Below, in pieces: positions 9,001 through 17,610 of a stretch of 64,000 nucleotides of DNA (position 1 is its first letter; the number at the start of each line of letters is the position of its first letter). Location: positions 62,001-126,000 of the forward strand of contig NZ_CP040273.1 in assembly GCF_013393905.1 (NCBI RefSeq), given 5' to 3'. This DNA comes from Nostoc sp. C052. GTDB taxonomy: Bacteria; Cyanobacteriota; Cyanobacteriia; Cyanobacteriales; Nostocaceae. The position numbers and the translations under genes are program-made. A model generated the notes under the pieces. The model saw only the letters and a program-made list of their open reading frames with translations. It was not told the origin of the DNA and did no database searches.

Positions 9001-9031
9001 AAGCTGATGTATCTAATGAATACATCAGCTT
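9001..9031. terminator. Bidirectional intrinsic terminator
   Basis: AAGCTGATGTAT (9001-9012) pairs perfectly with ATACATCAGCTT (9020-9031) around a 7-base loop, with an A-run before it and TTTT within and after it. It lies between convergent genes, the sigma factor on + and the fragment on -, and can serve both. Confidence 0.75.
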
Positions 9032-9036
9032 TTGAC

Positions 9037-9600
9037 TTATCCCAAGATTTCAATCACAGCCGCTAGAATAGCTGGTGCTTTGTCTGAAACCGGAATGAAT
9101 ACCCGCTTTTTCCAGTTGATGATCTCGGTGAAACATCCAGCAGCTAAAAGCCGCTCTGCCAGTGAGATAGCATTAACCAACTCTATACGAGGTTCTGCGG
9201 CAATATAAGAACGCCGTAAAGTTACGCCACCCGGTAACTGCTGGGAATAGCCTTCGTTTAGCACTAAAGAGACTAACTCCTGTGGGCTTAATAGCTTGTT
9301 CTTGAGTCCGAGTTGTTCAGCCACCGACTGGATATCCTGAGCATTTACTACCCGACCGAGAATCTTTTGTCCATCGCTGGTTTGCAAGCGGAAGACTCGG
9401 CTATTGTGCTGTGGTAGTATTTTCCAGATAGGCAATAGAATACCAGTTACCAAATGCAGATAATCGGTTGTGAACTTGGGTAATTCGTTTACTTCAGTAG
9501 ACCAAGCAGCAGTAAACGCATCAATAGAAACCGCTTTCCAAGTGGAAGATTCTAAATCCTTGACTGGTACACGAGTTTCCGTTACATAAAACTTACTCAA
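9037..9600 (-). pseudogene. C-terminal fragment of a strawberry-notch-like plasmid protein
   Basis: 187 codons with no good start: the frame opens after a TAA with only a TTG at 9600 and no ribosome site. The stretch FTTDYLHLVTGILLPIWKIL, soon followed by RVFRLQTSDGQKILGRVV, resembles the extreme C-terminus of long methylase/strawberry-notch helicase proteins of plasmids and phages. The N-terminal part of such a protein is encoded at 35038-37164 on the same strand, ending before its helicase C domain. About 400 residues of middle are not found. The TnpB element directly upstream could have removed the junction. It could instead be a small free-standing gene, which its intact 187-codon frame would allow. 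Confidence 0.5.
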
Positions 9601-9654
9601 ACCTATTTCTAAGCAACCTTTTTATAAAAGATAACTTGTACTAAATAGAGTTTA

Positions 9655-9730
9655 ATGTTTACTTCCTGCTTCATACTGGAGAAGTCGGCTTCAACCAGTC
9701 CACAGGCTAACACTGTCTAACTAACAGCTT
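9655..9730 (-). ncRNA. Probable omega-RNA 3' region overlapping the element right end
   Basis: In IS605-type elements the guide RNA for TnpB is made from the 3' end of tnpB and the right end, with the guide taken from sequence just past the element. Here the right-end segment after the tnpB stop has short complementary words (GAAGCCGACTTC, ACTGGTTGAAGC), consistent with a folded scaffold. The exact RNA ends are unknown. The presumed guide would start near 9655 and run leftward into the old flanking gene. Confidence 0.4.
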
Positions 9731-10802
9731 TACTCAAATTGATTGCGGCGTTTAAATCGCGGTCAATCGTAAATCCACAATTGTCACATTTAAACTCTCT
9801 TTCGCTTAACAAGAGAGCGTCTTTTTTAGTTCCGCAGTGAGAACAAGTTTTAGAACTTGGATACCATCTATCAACCACTACAAGTTGTGAATCATATAAT
9901 TTACACTTATATGTAAGCTGTCTACGGAATTCATAAAAACCCATATCTGAAACTGCTTTGGCTAGTGTACGATTAGCTAACATTCCAGATACATTCAAAT
10001 TCTCAATTACTACAGTACCGTGGTTCTTGGCTAACAATGTAGTTAATTTATGGAGCGTATCTTTGCGAATATTAGCTATCTTCCTATGCAGCCTAGCAAT
10101 CTTAATTACCGCTTTTTTCCAGTTAGATGACCCCTTGACTTTACGACGATTCAACCACTGTAGTCTACTTAATTTAGCTTCATATTTTTTATAAGCTTTT
10201 GCTCCCTGAATTACTTCTCCTGTTGATAAAGTAGCTAAATTTTTTATTCCTAAGTCTACACCAACAATGCTATCTAAAGTCGATACTTGTTGCGCTACTT
10301 CCAGTTTGAAACTAATAAACCATCTATTTGCTTGACGTTTAATTGTTACCGATTTAGGTTGAATCTGTGGTAAGCATTCATAGGTTTGGAGTACACCAAT
10401 TCGAGGAACTTTAATTTTGTTATTTCCTAAAATCTTTATAACTCCATACAAAGTAAAACTATCATGCTGACCCTTCTTTTTAAACTGAGGGGCTCCAGAT
10501 ACTTTCTTAAAACATCTATCCCAAGTTTTGCTTAAAGCTCTTAATATTTCTTGTGGAGCAGAATTAGAACATTCATAATACCAAGGGCATTCAGGCTTTA
10601 CTAATGCTACTAACCATTTATGCAAATCAAAAGCACTAGGAAATTTAATTTTGTCTGTAGGATTAGCCTTATTATGGTCTAATATTTGCTTGGTCAAAGC
10701 TAACCCCCAATTCCAAGCGTGTCTTGCCACTCCGCAATGCTTTAAAAACGCTGTACGCTGTTTGTTGTTAAATTTCAATTCAGTTTTAAAACCTATGAAC
10801 AT
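9717..10802 (-). CDS. tnpB: TnpB RNA-guided endonuclease (IS605 family)
   Basis: 361 residues, normal length. The RuvC-like catalytic set is intact: Asp183 in VGVDLGIKNLA, Glu267 in VVIENLNVSGM, and the final Asp in DRDLNAAINL (residue 349). A zinc ribbon with CSHC (320-323) and CDNC (339-342) lies before the last motif, as in active TnpB proteins. By family it cuts DNA guided by omega-RNA next to a transposon-associated motif and helps the element persist. There is no tnpA partner here. No frameshift is seen, so the nuclease may be active. Confidence 0.9.
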   Translation of the reverse strand: MFIGFKTELKFNNKQRTAFLKHCGVARHAWNWGLALTKQILDHNKANPTDKIKFPSAFDLHKWLVALVKPECPWYYECSNSAPQEILRALSKTWDRCFKKVSGAPQFKKKGQHDSFTLYGVIKILGNNKIKVPRIGVLQTYECLPQIQPKSVTIKRQANRWFISFKLEVAQQVSTLDSIVGVDLGIKNLATLSTGEVIQGAKAYKKYEAKLSRLQWLNRRKVKGSSNWKKAVIKIARLHRKIANIRKDTLHKLTTLLAKNHGTVVIENLNVSGMLANRTLAKAVSDMGFYEFRRQLTYKCKLYDSQLVVVDRWYPSSKTCSHCGTKKDALLLSEREFKCDNCGFTIDRDLNAAINLSKAVS

Positions 10803-10850
10803 TTATGCAACCTTCGTAGCTATTGAACCTTTTTGAATTGGATTAGTAAT

Positions 10851-11240
10851 TTACCCCACCAAATACCTAATAATCTGCGGATCTATAGCTGCAATCCGCT
10901 TTTTAATTGATTGTGGAGGATTCTTGAAAAACCGTTTTAAATCCCGACTCTTGACTAGGTAATTTGTCGCAGAACGCCGAATAGCTTTGAGCCATCCTCG
11001 TTTTACCCATTTAGCTACAGTACAGGAGTTTAAGGAGAGAGCTTGAGCAATTTGGTTACAACTATAATTGTCGAGAGTGGGACGTGCAGAATAACCCAAC
11101 GCATAGAGCTTTTTATGAACAGCTAATGTTGTGCGGTGATAGCCTCGTCTTCTGAGTCTGTATGCTATCTGTTTAGGTGTATAAGCTTCAGACATTTCAT
11201 CAAGAATTTCTAACTCTTGGGGAGTCCATTTTTTCTTCAT
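10851..11240 (-). CDS. Helix-turn-helix DNA-binding protein
   Basis: 129 basic residues. An N-terminal Myb/SANT-like segment (WTPQELEILDEMSEAYTPKQ) is followed by a second helix-turn-helix (NQIAQALSLNSCTVAKWVKR, about residues 63-82) with a winged or MerR/excisionase-like extension (GWLKAIRRSATNYLV). It probably binds DNA as a regulator or plasmid accessory protein. The stop at 10851 lies only about 50 bases from the tnpB start, so the element inserted just after this gene. The domain type is readable; the target is not known. Confidence 0.65.
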   Translation of the reverse strand: MKKKWTPQELEILDEMSEAYTPKQIAYRLRRRGYHRTTLAVHKKLYALGYSARPTLDNYSCNQIAQALSLNSCTVAKWVKRGWLKAIRRSATNYLVKSRDLKRFFKNPPQSIKKRIAAIDPQIIRYLVG

Positions 11241-11360
11241 TTGTTAACCTCCAGAATTGCTGGTAGAAATATTTAGAGGGACTTGCTTGATTTCTTTCTC
11301 CAGGGCGGGGTGTTTACTTTTGCAGCCCAACACCCGCCCCATCATCTAGACAACCTTGTG

Positions 11361-12122
11361 TCAACGCTTCTTACCCTGTGGTAATACCAGCTGATTCTGT
11401 GGTTGCAGAGATGCTCTGGCTTCAGTTTCAGACATAGATGGCAGTGCTAAAGCCGTCTTATTTGCGATCTCTGCCCATCTTTCATAAGTTTCATTAGTCA
11501 CCCAGTGCAATGTCGCCCCCGACTCCGCACCAGAGCGAATCATCTCTGCTGCAACTAAAGCGTCCTTTTCAAAGTCGGACTCAGGGTTGCGGTACGACCA
11601 TTGAATAAACCAATACGTTCCCAGCGCACCTTCCACTTTCTGAAACTCGGCGCAGAAGATGTAGTTTTTGAGTACGCTAGCGATCGCGCTATAACAAAAC
11701 TCTTTCGGATCTCCCAGCATTCCCTCTTCACACCACGATTGAAAAGCACGATGGGCGAAGTGATTGTACAGTGCGGCGAATGAATCCTTACTACGGCGGT
11801 GCATCAAGAAACAAAGCAGCATTGAGGCTGGCCCTTTGAACTGGTCTTTTAACCCACCAGTTACAGGAATGACCCACAGTTCGGTAAAGGGTTCATTAGT
11901 AAAGTTTTCGTTGATTGTGAGTAAACGGTCTGGGCGGGATATAGCGATCGCAAAGTCTGCCTTATTTCCCTTGAGATATCCTCCGGCTTGCGCTTCTAAA
12001 ATTGTGATTTTTGGAGGGCAATCTAGAAGGAATTGACCGTATTCCTTAGCGCAGTTAGCTTGCAGTTTAGGTTGACTGGGTGGGATGAGAAAAACGCTGT
12101 TGTTGATTTTGATAGTTTCCAT
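11361..12122 (-). CDS. Hypothetical plasmid protein
   Basis: 253 residues, family not recognised. The sequence looks like a soluble globular protein without signal peptide, membrane segment or metal knuckles. A central part reads GPASMLLCFLMHRRSKDSFA, followed by an aromatic, helix-rich stretch. The C-terminus is basic (QGKKR). It heads or belongs to a leftward run of five plasmid genes (11361-13698) with short gaps, which suggests co-expression. Codon use and a complete frame support a real gene. Confidence 0.55.
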   Translation of the reverse strand: METIKINNSVFLIPPSQPKLQANCAKEYGQFLLDCPPKITILEAQAGGYLKGNKADFAIAISRPDRLLTINENFTNEPFTELWVIPVTGGLKDQFKGPASMLLCFLMHRRSKDSFAALYNHFAHRAFQSWCEEGMLGDPKEFCYSAIASVLKNYIFCAEFQKVEGALGTYWFIQWSYRNPESDFEKDALVAAEMIRSGAESGATLHWVTNETYERWAEIANKTALALPSMSETEARASLQPQNQLVLPQGKKR

Positions 12123-12166
12123 GTGTACAAAGTGATGGGTGTGTTTGTTTGAATGAGTTAATGGGC

Positions 12167-12382
12167 TTAGTTCGTCGGCAATTTGTCGGAATCTTGTGTA
12201 ATTGTCAGTAAAAAACCGTGTTTGGTATTCTGGACTCGTACTAGTTCTCTATCGAGTAATGATTGGATTACTGTTCGTGAGAAATTAATGCTGTGCAAAG
12301 GAGCAGAACCACCATAGCGGCGCAAGAAAAGCAGCAAGCTAGCAGCCGTGAGGTCAGAGCAGTTTTTGGGTGGTTTAGCCAT
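12167..12382 (-). CDS. Small hypothetical protein, possible winged helix
   Basis: 71 residues. LTAASLLLFLRRYGGSAPLHSIN could be the start of a small winged-helix fold (LLFLRRYGGSAPLHSI, then SRTVIQSLLDRELVRVQNTK and a beta wing). It overlaps the end of the next upstream gene by 8 bases, indicating translational coupling. Its function is unknown. The winged-helix reading is only a visual impression from the helix-turn-helix-strand spacing. Confidence 0.5.
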   Translation of the reverse strand: MAKPPKNCSDLTAASLLLFLRRYGGSAPLHSINFSRTVIQSLLDRELVRVQNTKHGFLLTITQDSDKLPTN

Positions 12383-12701
12383 TAGTTACACCTTCAGGAA
12401 TTGCTTTTAATTCGTACTTAAGCAGTTCAAGTTGGCGTAGACATTTTTCTATTTCAGCCTGAATCTCTGCTCTCAATTCCTGCGGTGTCAGTAATTTAAT
12501 CTCGTTCTCTAAGTGATTTCCTTCATCAATAGAATTGATGTCAGGCATGACTAAATAACGCCAGCCTTCACCATATTCGTATGCTAAAAGACTATCGCTT
12601 GGGTAATACTTGATGCCGATAATCAGTCCTTGTTCTGCACGTTGTCTCAAAGTGAAGCGGGGGTATTTCCAACCGTGTGGAATGGTGATTGTTGGTTGCA
12701 T
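12375..12701 (-). CDS. Hypothetical plasmid protein, coupled to the 12167 gene
   Basis: 108 residues. The N-terminal half is strand-rich with many aromatic residues (GWKYPRFTLRQRAEQGLIIG, then SDSLLAYEYGEGWRYLV). The C-terminal half is an amphipathic helix (QELRAEIQAEIEKCLRQLEL). Family not recognised. It overlaps the following gene by 8 bases and starts 22 bases after the 12723 gene ends, so the three genes probably share a transcript. Confidence 0.5.
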   Translation of the reverse strand: MQPTITIPHGWKYPRFTLRQRAEQGLIIGIKYYPSDSLLAYEYGEGWRYLVMPDINSIDEGNHLENEIKLLTPQELRAEIQAEIEKCLRQLELLKYELKAIPEGVTNG

Positions 12702-12722
12702 GGTTGTAATTGGTGAAGTTGA

Positions 12723-13055
12723 CTATGCTGCTATGGCTTTATCTGTAACTCTGGATTTCTTTGCTACTTTCATGAAGTCATCCAACCCAACTGCTGCTTC
12801 TTCTGCCTGGGTGTACCGAATCTGATCCATAGCGTTAGACCAGTGGGTGATGTGCTGAAATATCACCCCAATCATTGAATGAGCCTTGTACACTCGATAA
12901 TTCTTGGGGCAAGCTCCATTGACGTAAACGAGCGTGTAACCAGGGATTTCGATAATCTCTGCATTCGGGTCTGTAGGCGGTAGAAAAATTTTCTCTGGTA
13001 AATCATCCAACTCGGCTACTTGAAGAGAGGGCGTAGTTTCTGTGGTGTATGCCAT
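12723..13055 (-). CDS. Hypothetical plasmid protein
   Basis: 110 residues, acidic N-terminal third (VAELDDLPEKIFLPPTDPNA), then a compact part with YTLVYVNGACPKNYRVYKAH. Family not recognised. It belongs to the leftward block 11361-13698. The start at 13055 is an ATG (MAYTTETTP). No motif points to a function. Confidence 0.5.
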   Translation of the reverse strand: MAYTTETTPSLQVAELDDLPEKIFLPPTDPNAEIIEIPGYTLVYVNGACPKNYRVYKAHSMIGVIFQHITHWSNAMDQIRYTQAEEAAVGLDDFMKVAKKSRVTDKAIAA

Positions 13056-13131
13056 TGTGATGTTTGTTACCTATTACGCTGTAGAGGCGATTACAATTCT
13101 TGATGTGCAATCGCCCTTTTTATGTCAGTGG

Positions 13132-13698
13132 TTACGCTGCTACAGCCGGTCGGACTCCCAAAAACGTAATCGCTTCTTCTGCACTCGATGCGAATCTGTT
13201 CATGCCGTATGTGCGGGGTCTAGAATACCAACCCTCAAGATTGCAACCGATGTAGCCTACTAGCTGATTATTTCGGTAAAGTTTAGTACTGAAGGATAAC
13301 CAATCAATCTGGGGATGCCACAGGTTGAACTTGACACAAGCTTCTTCTAATTCATCGCTGAGGCGTTCATTGCGCTCCAATGGAGTTTCTGGAAGTGTCG
13401 CTTTAACCTCTGCAACTCTTTTTGCGAACCAGTCACGGTCGAATGGCAGTCGTCCACCATCAAAGAATTGCACCCATACGGTGATTCCGCCTTCTATCCA
13501 GATTGTGCGAACTGATTCGGGTTCAACTTCGATAATCTCGCCAATGATGCGGCGGTCACGAGCAGTCAGGGGGTCTTGGGTTGGGGCTACAGCTTCGGCT
13601 TGGGATTCGATGTATTTGTCAAGCTCGGCTTGTGCTGCGGCTTGCTTGTCAACAGAATAATCGACAATTGCTTGTCGTGTATGAGTTACATACGTCAT
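13132..13698 (-). CDS. Hypothetical plasmid protein, first gene of leftward block
   Basis: About 188 residues starting MTYVTHTRQ at 13698, where a GGAG stands about 9 bases upstream; a longer frame adds five residues but lacks a ribosome site. The middle is acidic and strand-like (RRIIGEIIEVEPESVRTIWI), with WVQFFDGGRLPFDRDWF, and the C-terminus has GYIGCNLEGWYSRPRTYGM. No known domain was recognised. The gene is divergent from the small regulator at 13957, and the 260-base gap between them holds one of two matching operators. Confidence 0.5.
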   Translation of the reverse strand: MTYVTHTRQAIVDYSVDKQAAAQAELDKYIESQAEAVAPTQDPLTARDRRIIGEIIEVEPESVRTIWIEGGITVWVQFFDGGRLPFDRDWFAKRVAEVKATLPETPLERNERLSDELEEACVKFNLWHPQIDWLSFSTKLYRNNQLVGYIGCNLEGWYSRPRTYGMNRFASSAEEAITFLGVRPAVAA

Positions 13699-13858
13699 AA
13701 TAAAAATCTCCAATTTATTTGGGTAAAAGGCGATCGCAAGTTTTCCAGGACAGGCGGTCGTCTTTTGTTTTGATAGATGAAAAAAAACTGTACTTTTGAG
13801 GCAATGGAAGGTCGGTTTGATTTACACGAGCCTTTCTTGCTCCTCATATTTTTATATT

Positions 13859-13872
13859 ATGATATTATCACT
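13859..13872. promoter_or_regulatory. Operator copy 1, ATGATATTATCACT
   Basis: A 14-base word containing the palindrome TGATA-T-TATCA. An identical copy in reverse orientation stands at 14333-14346, so the two sites flank the small regulator gene 13957-14211. They probably bind that protein. The AT-rich spacer could contain divergent promoters. Confidence 0.5.
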
Positions 13873-13956
13873 ACATTGTCAATATATTCTTCATGAAATT
13901 GTCATTACAAACAGTCATTGGTAAGCTAATATTTATAATTAAGGAGTTAAGTAAGA

Positions 13957-14211
13957 ATGACCAAAGGATCAAAAGCGTCTTCAGATAGGGTTTTCATTCA
14001 AATCCAGGTTGACCAAGAAAGGAAGACAAGGTTTGCAGAGAAAGTCCGCAATCAAGGTAAAACAATTACTGAAGTACTAATCTCGTGGATTGATGATTAC
14101 CTTGACGAATCTGAGAAGGTAGATGTTATAGACCTAAAAAAGCGAATAGAGGCTTTAGAGCGCAAATCAAACCAACAGGACTCTTTACTCATGGGGGAAT
14201 TGCTAGCCTGA
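13957..14211 (+). CDS. Small regulator, ribbon-helix-helix-like with coiled-coil tail
   Basis: 84 residues. The N-terminal half has one beta strand (VFIQIQVDQERKTRFAEKVR) followed by helices (GKTITEVLISWIDDYLDE), an arrangement typical of ribbon-helix-helix repressors. The rest is a short coiled coil (DLKKRIEALERKSNQQD) for dimerisation. AAGGAG stands upstream of the ATG. Two identical inverted operators flank the gene, and an intrinsic terminator follows at 14275. I infer an autoregulated plasmid copy-number or partition-type regulator. The fold assignment is from pattern, not search. Confidence 0.6.
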   Translation: MTKGSKASSDRVFIQIQVDQERKTRFAEKVRNQGKTITEVLISWIDDYLDESEKVDVIDLKKRIEALERKSNQQDSLLMGELLA

Positions 14212-14274
14212 GAGAAGAGAATGATTCTCTCAGGCAAAAACATTCACAATTAATGGATCTCCTGAAACCGGACA

Positions 14275-14307
14275 AGCCCGCTAATCAATAAGCGGGCTTT
14301 GTTTTTT
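14275..14307 (+). terminator. Intrinsic terminator after the small regulator
   Basis: AGCCCGCT (14275-14282) pairs with AGCGGGCT (14291-14298) around an 8-base loop and is followed by TTGTTTTTTT. It is strong, GC-rich, and lies 64 bases after the regulator stop codon. Confidence 0.85.
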
Positions 14308-14332
14308 TGTAAGCAGTCTATATTGATTATAT

Positions 14333-14346
14333 AGTGATAATATCAT
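14333..14346. promoter_or_regulatory. Operator copy 2, AGTGATAATATCAT
   Basis: Exact reverse complement of the 13859-13872 word, followed by a further TATAATGATA half-site. It lies between the regulator terminator and the gene at 14552. It could therefore control that downstream gene as well, linking the regulator to the two large plasmid proteins. The rest of the 14212-14551 gap holds one HIP1-like cluster and nothing else recognised. Confidence 0.5.
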
Positions 14347-14551
14347 TATATAATGATAAAAACTGGAGAAGTAGAAGACGATCGCCGCCGACCAAAGCAT
14401 TGCGATCGCCTGCTCAATCCGTTAACGACAAAGTGAGCTAACTATAATGCTGACACATTTTTGGAAAAATCCCCCAAATCATCTGCTGGGTTCACTTTGG
14501 TTAAGCTGCACCACCTCAACTTTTAGGCATCTACCATAGTGAGCAATAAAT

Positions 14552-16126
14552 ATGCTGACACTAGACAGAGAACAAACAACAGCACTCGATTACAGTGTTG
14601 TCAACACCAGCATCCAGGAAACCTTCACTGCCATCGATAGGTTCGAGTGGCAAGCAATAGATGAACTACGTCTTATGCGAGACAACCACTATTACAAAGA
14701 TGGTGGATATCTCAGCTTTGAGGACTATTGTGAAAAAGAGCTAATCAAACATGGCGGATATCGGCGTGTCAGAGATTTGCTGTCTGCGAAGAAAGTAGTT
14801 GATACTCTGCCAGAGGAATTGAGGGTAAAAATCACTAAACCATCTCAGACACGCTCCTTACTCCGACTGGTAAAAACTCCCGATAAGTTAGAACAAGCTG
14901 TTGCGATCGCAGCCAAAGAAAAACCTTTCCCTACTGCCGCCGACTTCGCCAAAGCAGTGCAGCAGGTTGCACCAACAACTAAACGCGCCACAAAAACCGA
15001 AAACCCCAAAACGCAATTGTGTAATTCTGCGACTGTCTCATCACAATCACACCCTCGTTATGGGGATTCGGGAGTGATTGAGGCTTCGGCTCCAAACCAT
15101 TGGCAGCAGATTGTCACTTTTCCTGATGGCGAGAGACTGCCGATCAATAATGCTGATTTGGATGCCGCCAGCGTTCCCTTTCCCAGAGAGCAGACTTATC
15201 CACCAGAATATACCGAAGCGATCGCTCAAATTAAAGAACAGCATCAGCGAGAGTTAGAACGACTTTCCCAGGAATTGAGAATTGGTTTGCAAGCAGAGGT
15301 ATCGGCCAGAGCCGAAGAACAAGTAAGTGAGCAAATCCAATCTCTGCAAAACCTGTATAAGCAGCAGAAAGAGCAGAATGTCCAGTTGCAGCAACGGCTG
15401 AATGAAATGGAATCCCTACGGCAATTGGAGACTGAGAACCAAGAGCTTAGGCAGCGTATTCAGGATTTGGAAAACGCCGTAGAAGAACGTCCTTCGCAAC
15501 AGTGGGGAAATACCATGACCCAGCAAGCGACTAAAGCGTTGAATAAGCAGGTAAAACAGGCGTTAGAGAAAACAATTGATCTGCGATCGCTAGCGCAGGA
15601 ACCGCCCAAGGAGAATGCCCAGGAATGCTTACGGTTGATGGGGATGGCTTTGAAGAATCTCGCCAGTGCTATGAACAATACCCAAGCTCTCGAAGCTGCG
15701 GCAATCATTCTAGGGAGTGAACCAACACCAACTGCGATCGCATATCGAGCCGAGCAACTGGAAATGTTGCCCCAGGCAGTTAGCGATATTAGAGCAGCCC
15801 TAGCTAAATCGGGGTGTACTTGGCAGGACTATTGGGCAGTGGCGCAAGAGTATGAGGTAATCAAACAGGACTACTGGGCAGAACTTACCACCCAGGAAAC
15901 AGAATTGATTACCGCACTCCAGAAAGCATCCTCTCAACCAGACATTATTGGCGTTGGTTCTATCGTTGCCCACGCCGACCCATATCGTACTTTGTATGTC
16001 GCCAGAGGAGAAGTGATTCAGGATTTGGGAGATGAGGTAATCGTTGCATGGGATTGCTGGAAGGAGCAATCGAAAAAGACTGATAGGTATTTCCGAGATG
16101 AATTGCGATTCTGGCAACCTCAATAG
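14552..16126 (+). CDS. Large plasmid protein with central coiled coil
   Basis: 524 residues. The first 125 residues are helical and look like a DNA-binding or ParB-like helix-turn-helix region (YLSFEDYCEKELIKHGGYRR, then VRDLLSAKKVVDTLPEEL). A Gln/Glu-rich coiled coil occupies about residues 215-315. A C-terminal beta-like domain (GVGSIVAHADPYRTLYVARG) ends in WQPQ. It is followed after about 100 bases by the 16231 gene in the same direction; together they form a conserved-looking plasmid pair that could act in replication or maintenance. No replication-initiator family was recognised, so this is inference from place and composition. Confidence 0.6.
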   Translation: MLTLDREQTTALDYSVVNTSIQETFTAIDRFEWQAIDELRLMRDNHYYKDGGYLSFEDYCEKELIKHGGYRRVRDLLSAKKVVDTLPEELRVKITKPSQTRSLLRLVKTPDKLEQAVAIAAKEKPFPTAADFAKAVQQVAPTTKRATKTENPKTQLCNSATVSSQSHPRYGDSGVIEASAPNHWQQIVTFPDGERLPINNADLDAASVPFPREQTYPPEYTEAIAQIKEQHQRELERLSQELRIGLQAEVSARAEEQVSEQIQSLQNLYKQQKEQNVQLQQRLNEMESLRQLETENQELRQRIQDLENAVEERPSQQWGNTMTQQATKALNKQVKQALEKTIDLRSLAQEPPKENAQECLRLMGMALKNLASAMNNTQALEAAAIILGSEPTPTAIAYRAEQLEMLPQAVSDIRAALAKSGCTWQDYWAVAQEYEVIKQDYWAELTTQETELITALQKASSQPDIIGVGSIVAHADPYRTLYVARGEVIQDLGDEVIVAWDCWKEQSKKTDRYFRDELRFWQPQ

Positions 16127-16230
16127 GCTTTCAGTGTTTTAGTAACTTTTTAGACAACCAAATACAAGTACCAAGCCCTGCATCACAGTAGGGGAAATTT
16201 CCGTGCGTCAACATAACAGGAGATTGTAAA

Positions 16231-17424
16231 ATGACTGCAACTATCGCAAGACCCAAGCTCAAAAAGGCTGCTGATAAAGCACAATCACCGTATAAGCGGC
16301 TTCATGTGATTATTCCCATAGAAGATTTGTTATGGGCTTCTCAGCAAAAGCCTTCAGTTACGCAATTGTGGCAAGAATGTTGGACGGCTGACCCCTATGG
16401 TTCCCGGTGGATGCCTTTGACTTCTGCTTTGGGGTACAGTACTTTTATCTCTGCAAAGAAAATTCTCTTTGATAGTGGTTTGTTTATTTTTAAACCGGAC
16501 AAGTCGGTTCAGGATGGCCGGGAGACAGTGAAGTGGATGGTGCAGAATTTACATGGTAGCCGAATGAAGGAATTTTGGGAGAAAGCTAATTCGGAAAATC
16601 AACAACTAGATGCTGAAAAACGAGAATTAAATGCTGGGGATTCAGAGATGAATGCTGGCTCTGAAGAAATGCGTGCTTTGTATAAAGCATCTATTTCAGC
16701 TAAAAACCAGTCAGAGCAAAGGTTACAGGAACCCTCACGAACTACTCAGGAACAGCTAACGAACTCTTCAAAAGAGTTCGTTAGCTGTGTCTCTGACACG
16801 CTTACCGAGATTTCGCACTGTGAGGAGGCGGCGATCGCTCCCTTGAGGGTCGCGTCGCCTCAGTCTGTTGAAAGCGTGTCAGAGTTGGAAGAAGAGTTAC
16901 CTGCGGTAACGGACTGTACATCGCTGGCGCTTGTGGATGCTGTACCGAATCAACCTGCTCCGTTGTTGGCTGAAAACCAGGATTGTGATGTTGAGGCGGT
17001 AGTCTCTCATGAAGGTGCTTGTTCCGCCGCGCCTGTTGCACAAAATGAATTTTCTTCCAAGAAAGCGATCGCTAATCAAACTCAGAGACAGGGGCAAGCA
17101 GAACAAAGTAATTCTGTTTCTTTGTTGCTTGAAAATTCAGTTTCAGGTGAAGAAGTCAAAGCAGTTGATGAAGGTACTTGTTCCGCCGCGCCTATTGTAA
17201 ATCCTGAAAAGTGGTCGCATGAGGCGATTGTTGCGCGGTCAAATATGCGACCTGTAAGAAGGGAGAAACTAAATCGAGCAGCAAATTCAGGGGAGAATCC
17301 GGGTTTTGACTTTTTGCAAGAGTGCTGGAATGATGATCCGGCTTTGCAGATTGTCGTTAAAAAACTATTGGTGAAGTTTCCGCAGTGGGGGATTGCGATT
17401 GTGGATGGGGTGTTGGTGAAGTGA
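16231..17424 (+). CDS. Large plasmid protein, N-terminal winged-helix-like, repeat-bearing C-terminal half
   Basis: 397 residues. The N-terminal 110 residues (VTQLWQECWTADPYGSRWMP, then ALGYSTFISAKKILFDSGLF) look like a helix-rich DNA-binding domain. The C-terminal half is low-complexity, acidic, and carries internal repeats: EGACSAAP and EGTCSAAP, encoded by the same CTTGTTCCGCCGCGCC word at 17018 and 17177. The extreme C-terminus (FDFLQECWNDDPALQIVVKK) echoes LWQECWTADP of the N-terminus. A decayed direct copy of the 3' half lies at 24025-24450. A replication or partition accessory role is possible but not shown. Confidence 0.6.
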   Translation: MTATIARPKLKKAADKAQSPYKRLHVIIPIEDLLWASQQKPSVTQLWQECWTADPYGSRWMPLTSALGYSTFISAKKILFDSGLFIFKPDKSVQDGRETVKWMVQNLHGSRMKEFWEKANSENQQLDAEKRELNAGDSEMNAGSEEMRALYKASISAKNQSEQRLQEPSRTTQEQLTNSSKEFVSCVSDTLTEISHCEEAAIAPLRVASPQSVESVSELEEELPAVTDCTSLALVDAVPNQPAPLLAENQDCDVEAVVSHEGACSAAPVAQNEFSSKKAIANQTQRQGQAEQSNSVSLLLENSVSGEEVKAVDEGTCSAAPIVNPEKWSHEAIVARSNMRPVRREKLNRAANSGENPGFDFLQECWNDDPALQIVVKKLLVKFPQWGIAIVDGVLVK

Positions 17425-17610
17425 AATCAGTAGTGATCGCAGAACTTTTTGGTTTGCTGAAAAGTCGCTTTTTTTTGGGGGGGGGTAGCAAGTCTCTATA
17501 AGTGAAGATGTTGGACATCTTGCTCATACTTCTACCCCCTATCTCTAAACAAAAGTCGCTATCATTGATATCTGCAAAAAGAGATATGTTGTAAATAAAT
17601 ATTGCAAATA

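Larger units (their letters stand above)
9655..10840 (-). mobile_element. Solo-tnpB IS200/IS605-type element (no tnpA)
   Basis: The element consists of tnpB plus a conserved non-coding 3' segment. Downstream of the tnpB stop, on the minus strand, the sequence reads through GCCTGTGGACTGGTTGAAGC to GAAGCAGGAAGTAAAC, typical of the structured right end of cyanobacterial IS605-type elements. No TnpA (Y1 transposase) is present, so it would be non-autonomous. Both limits are approximate: the right end is near 9655-9660, and the left end lies between the tnpB start and the upstream gene stop at 10851. It sits between a DNA-binding protein gene and the strawberry-notch remnant. Confidence 0.6.
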
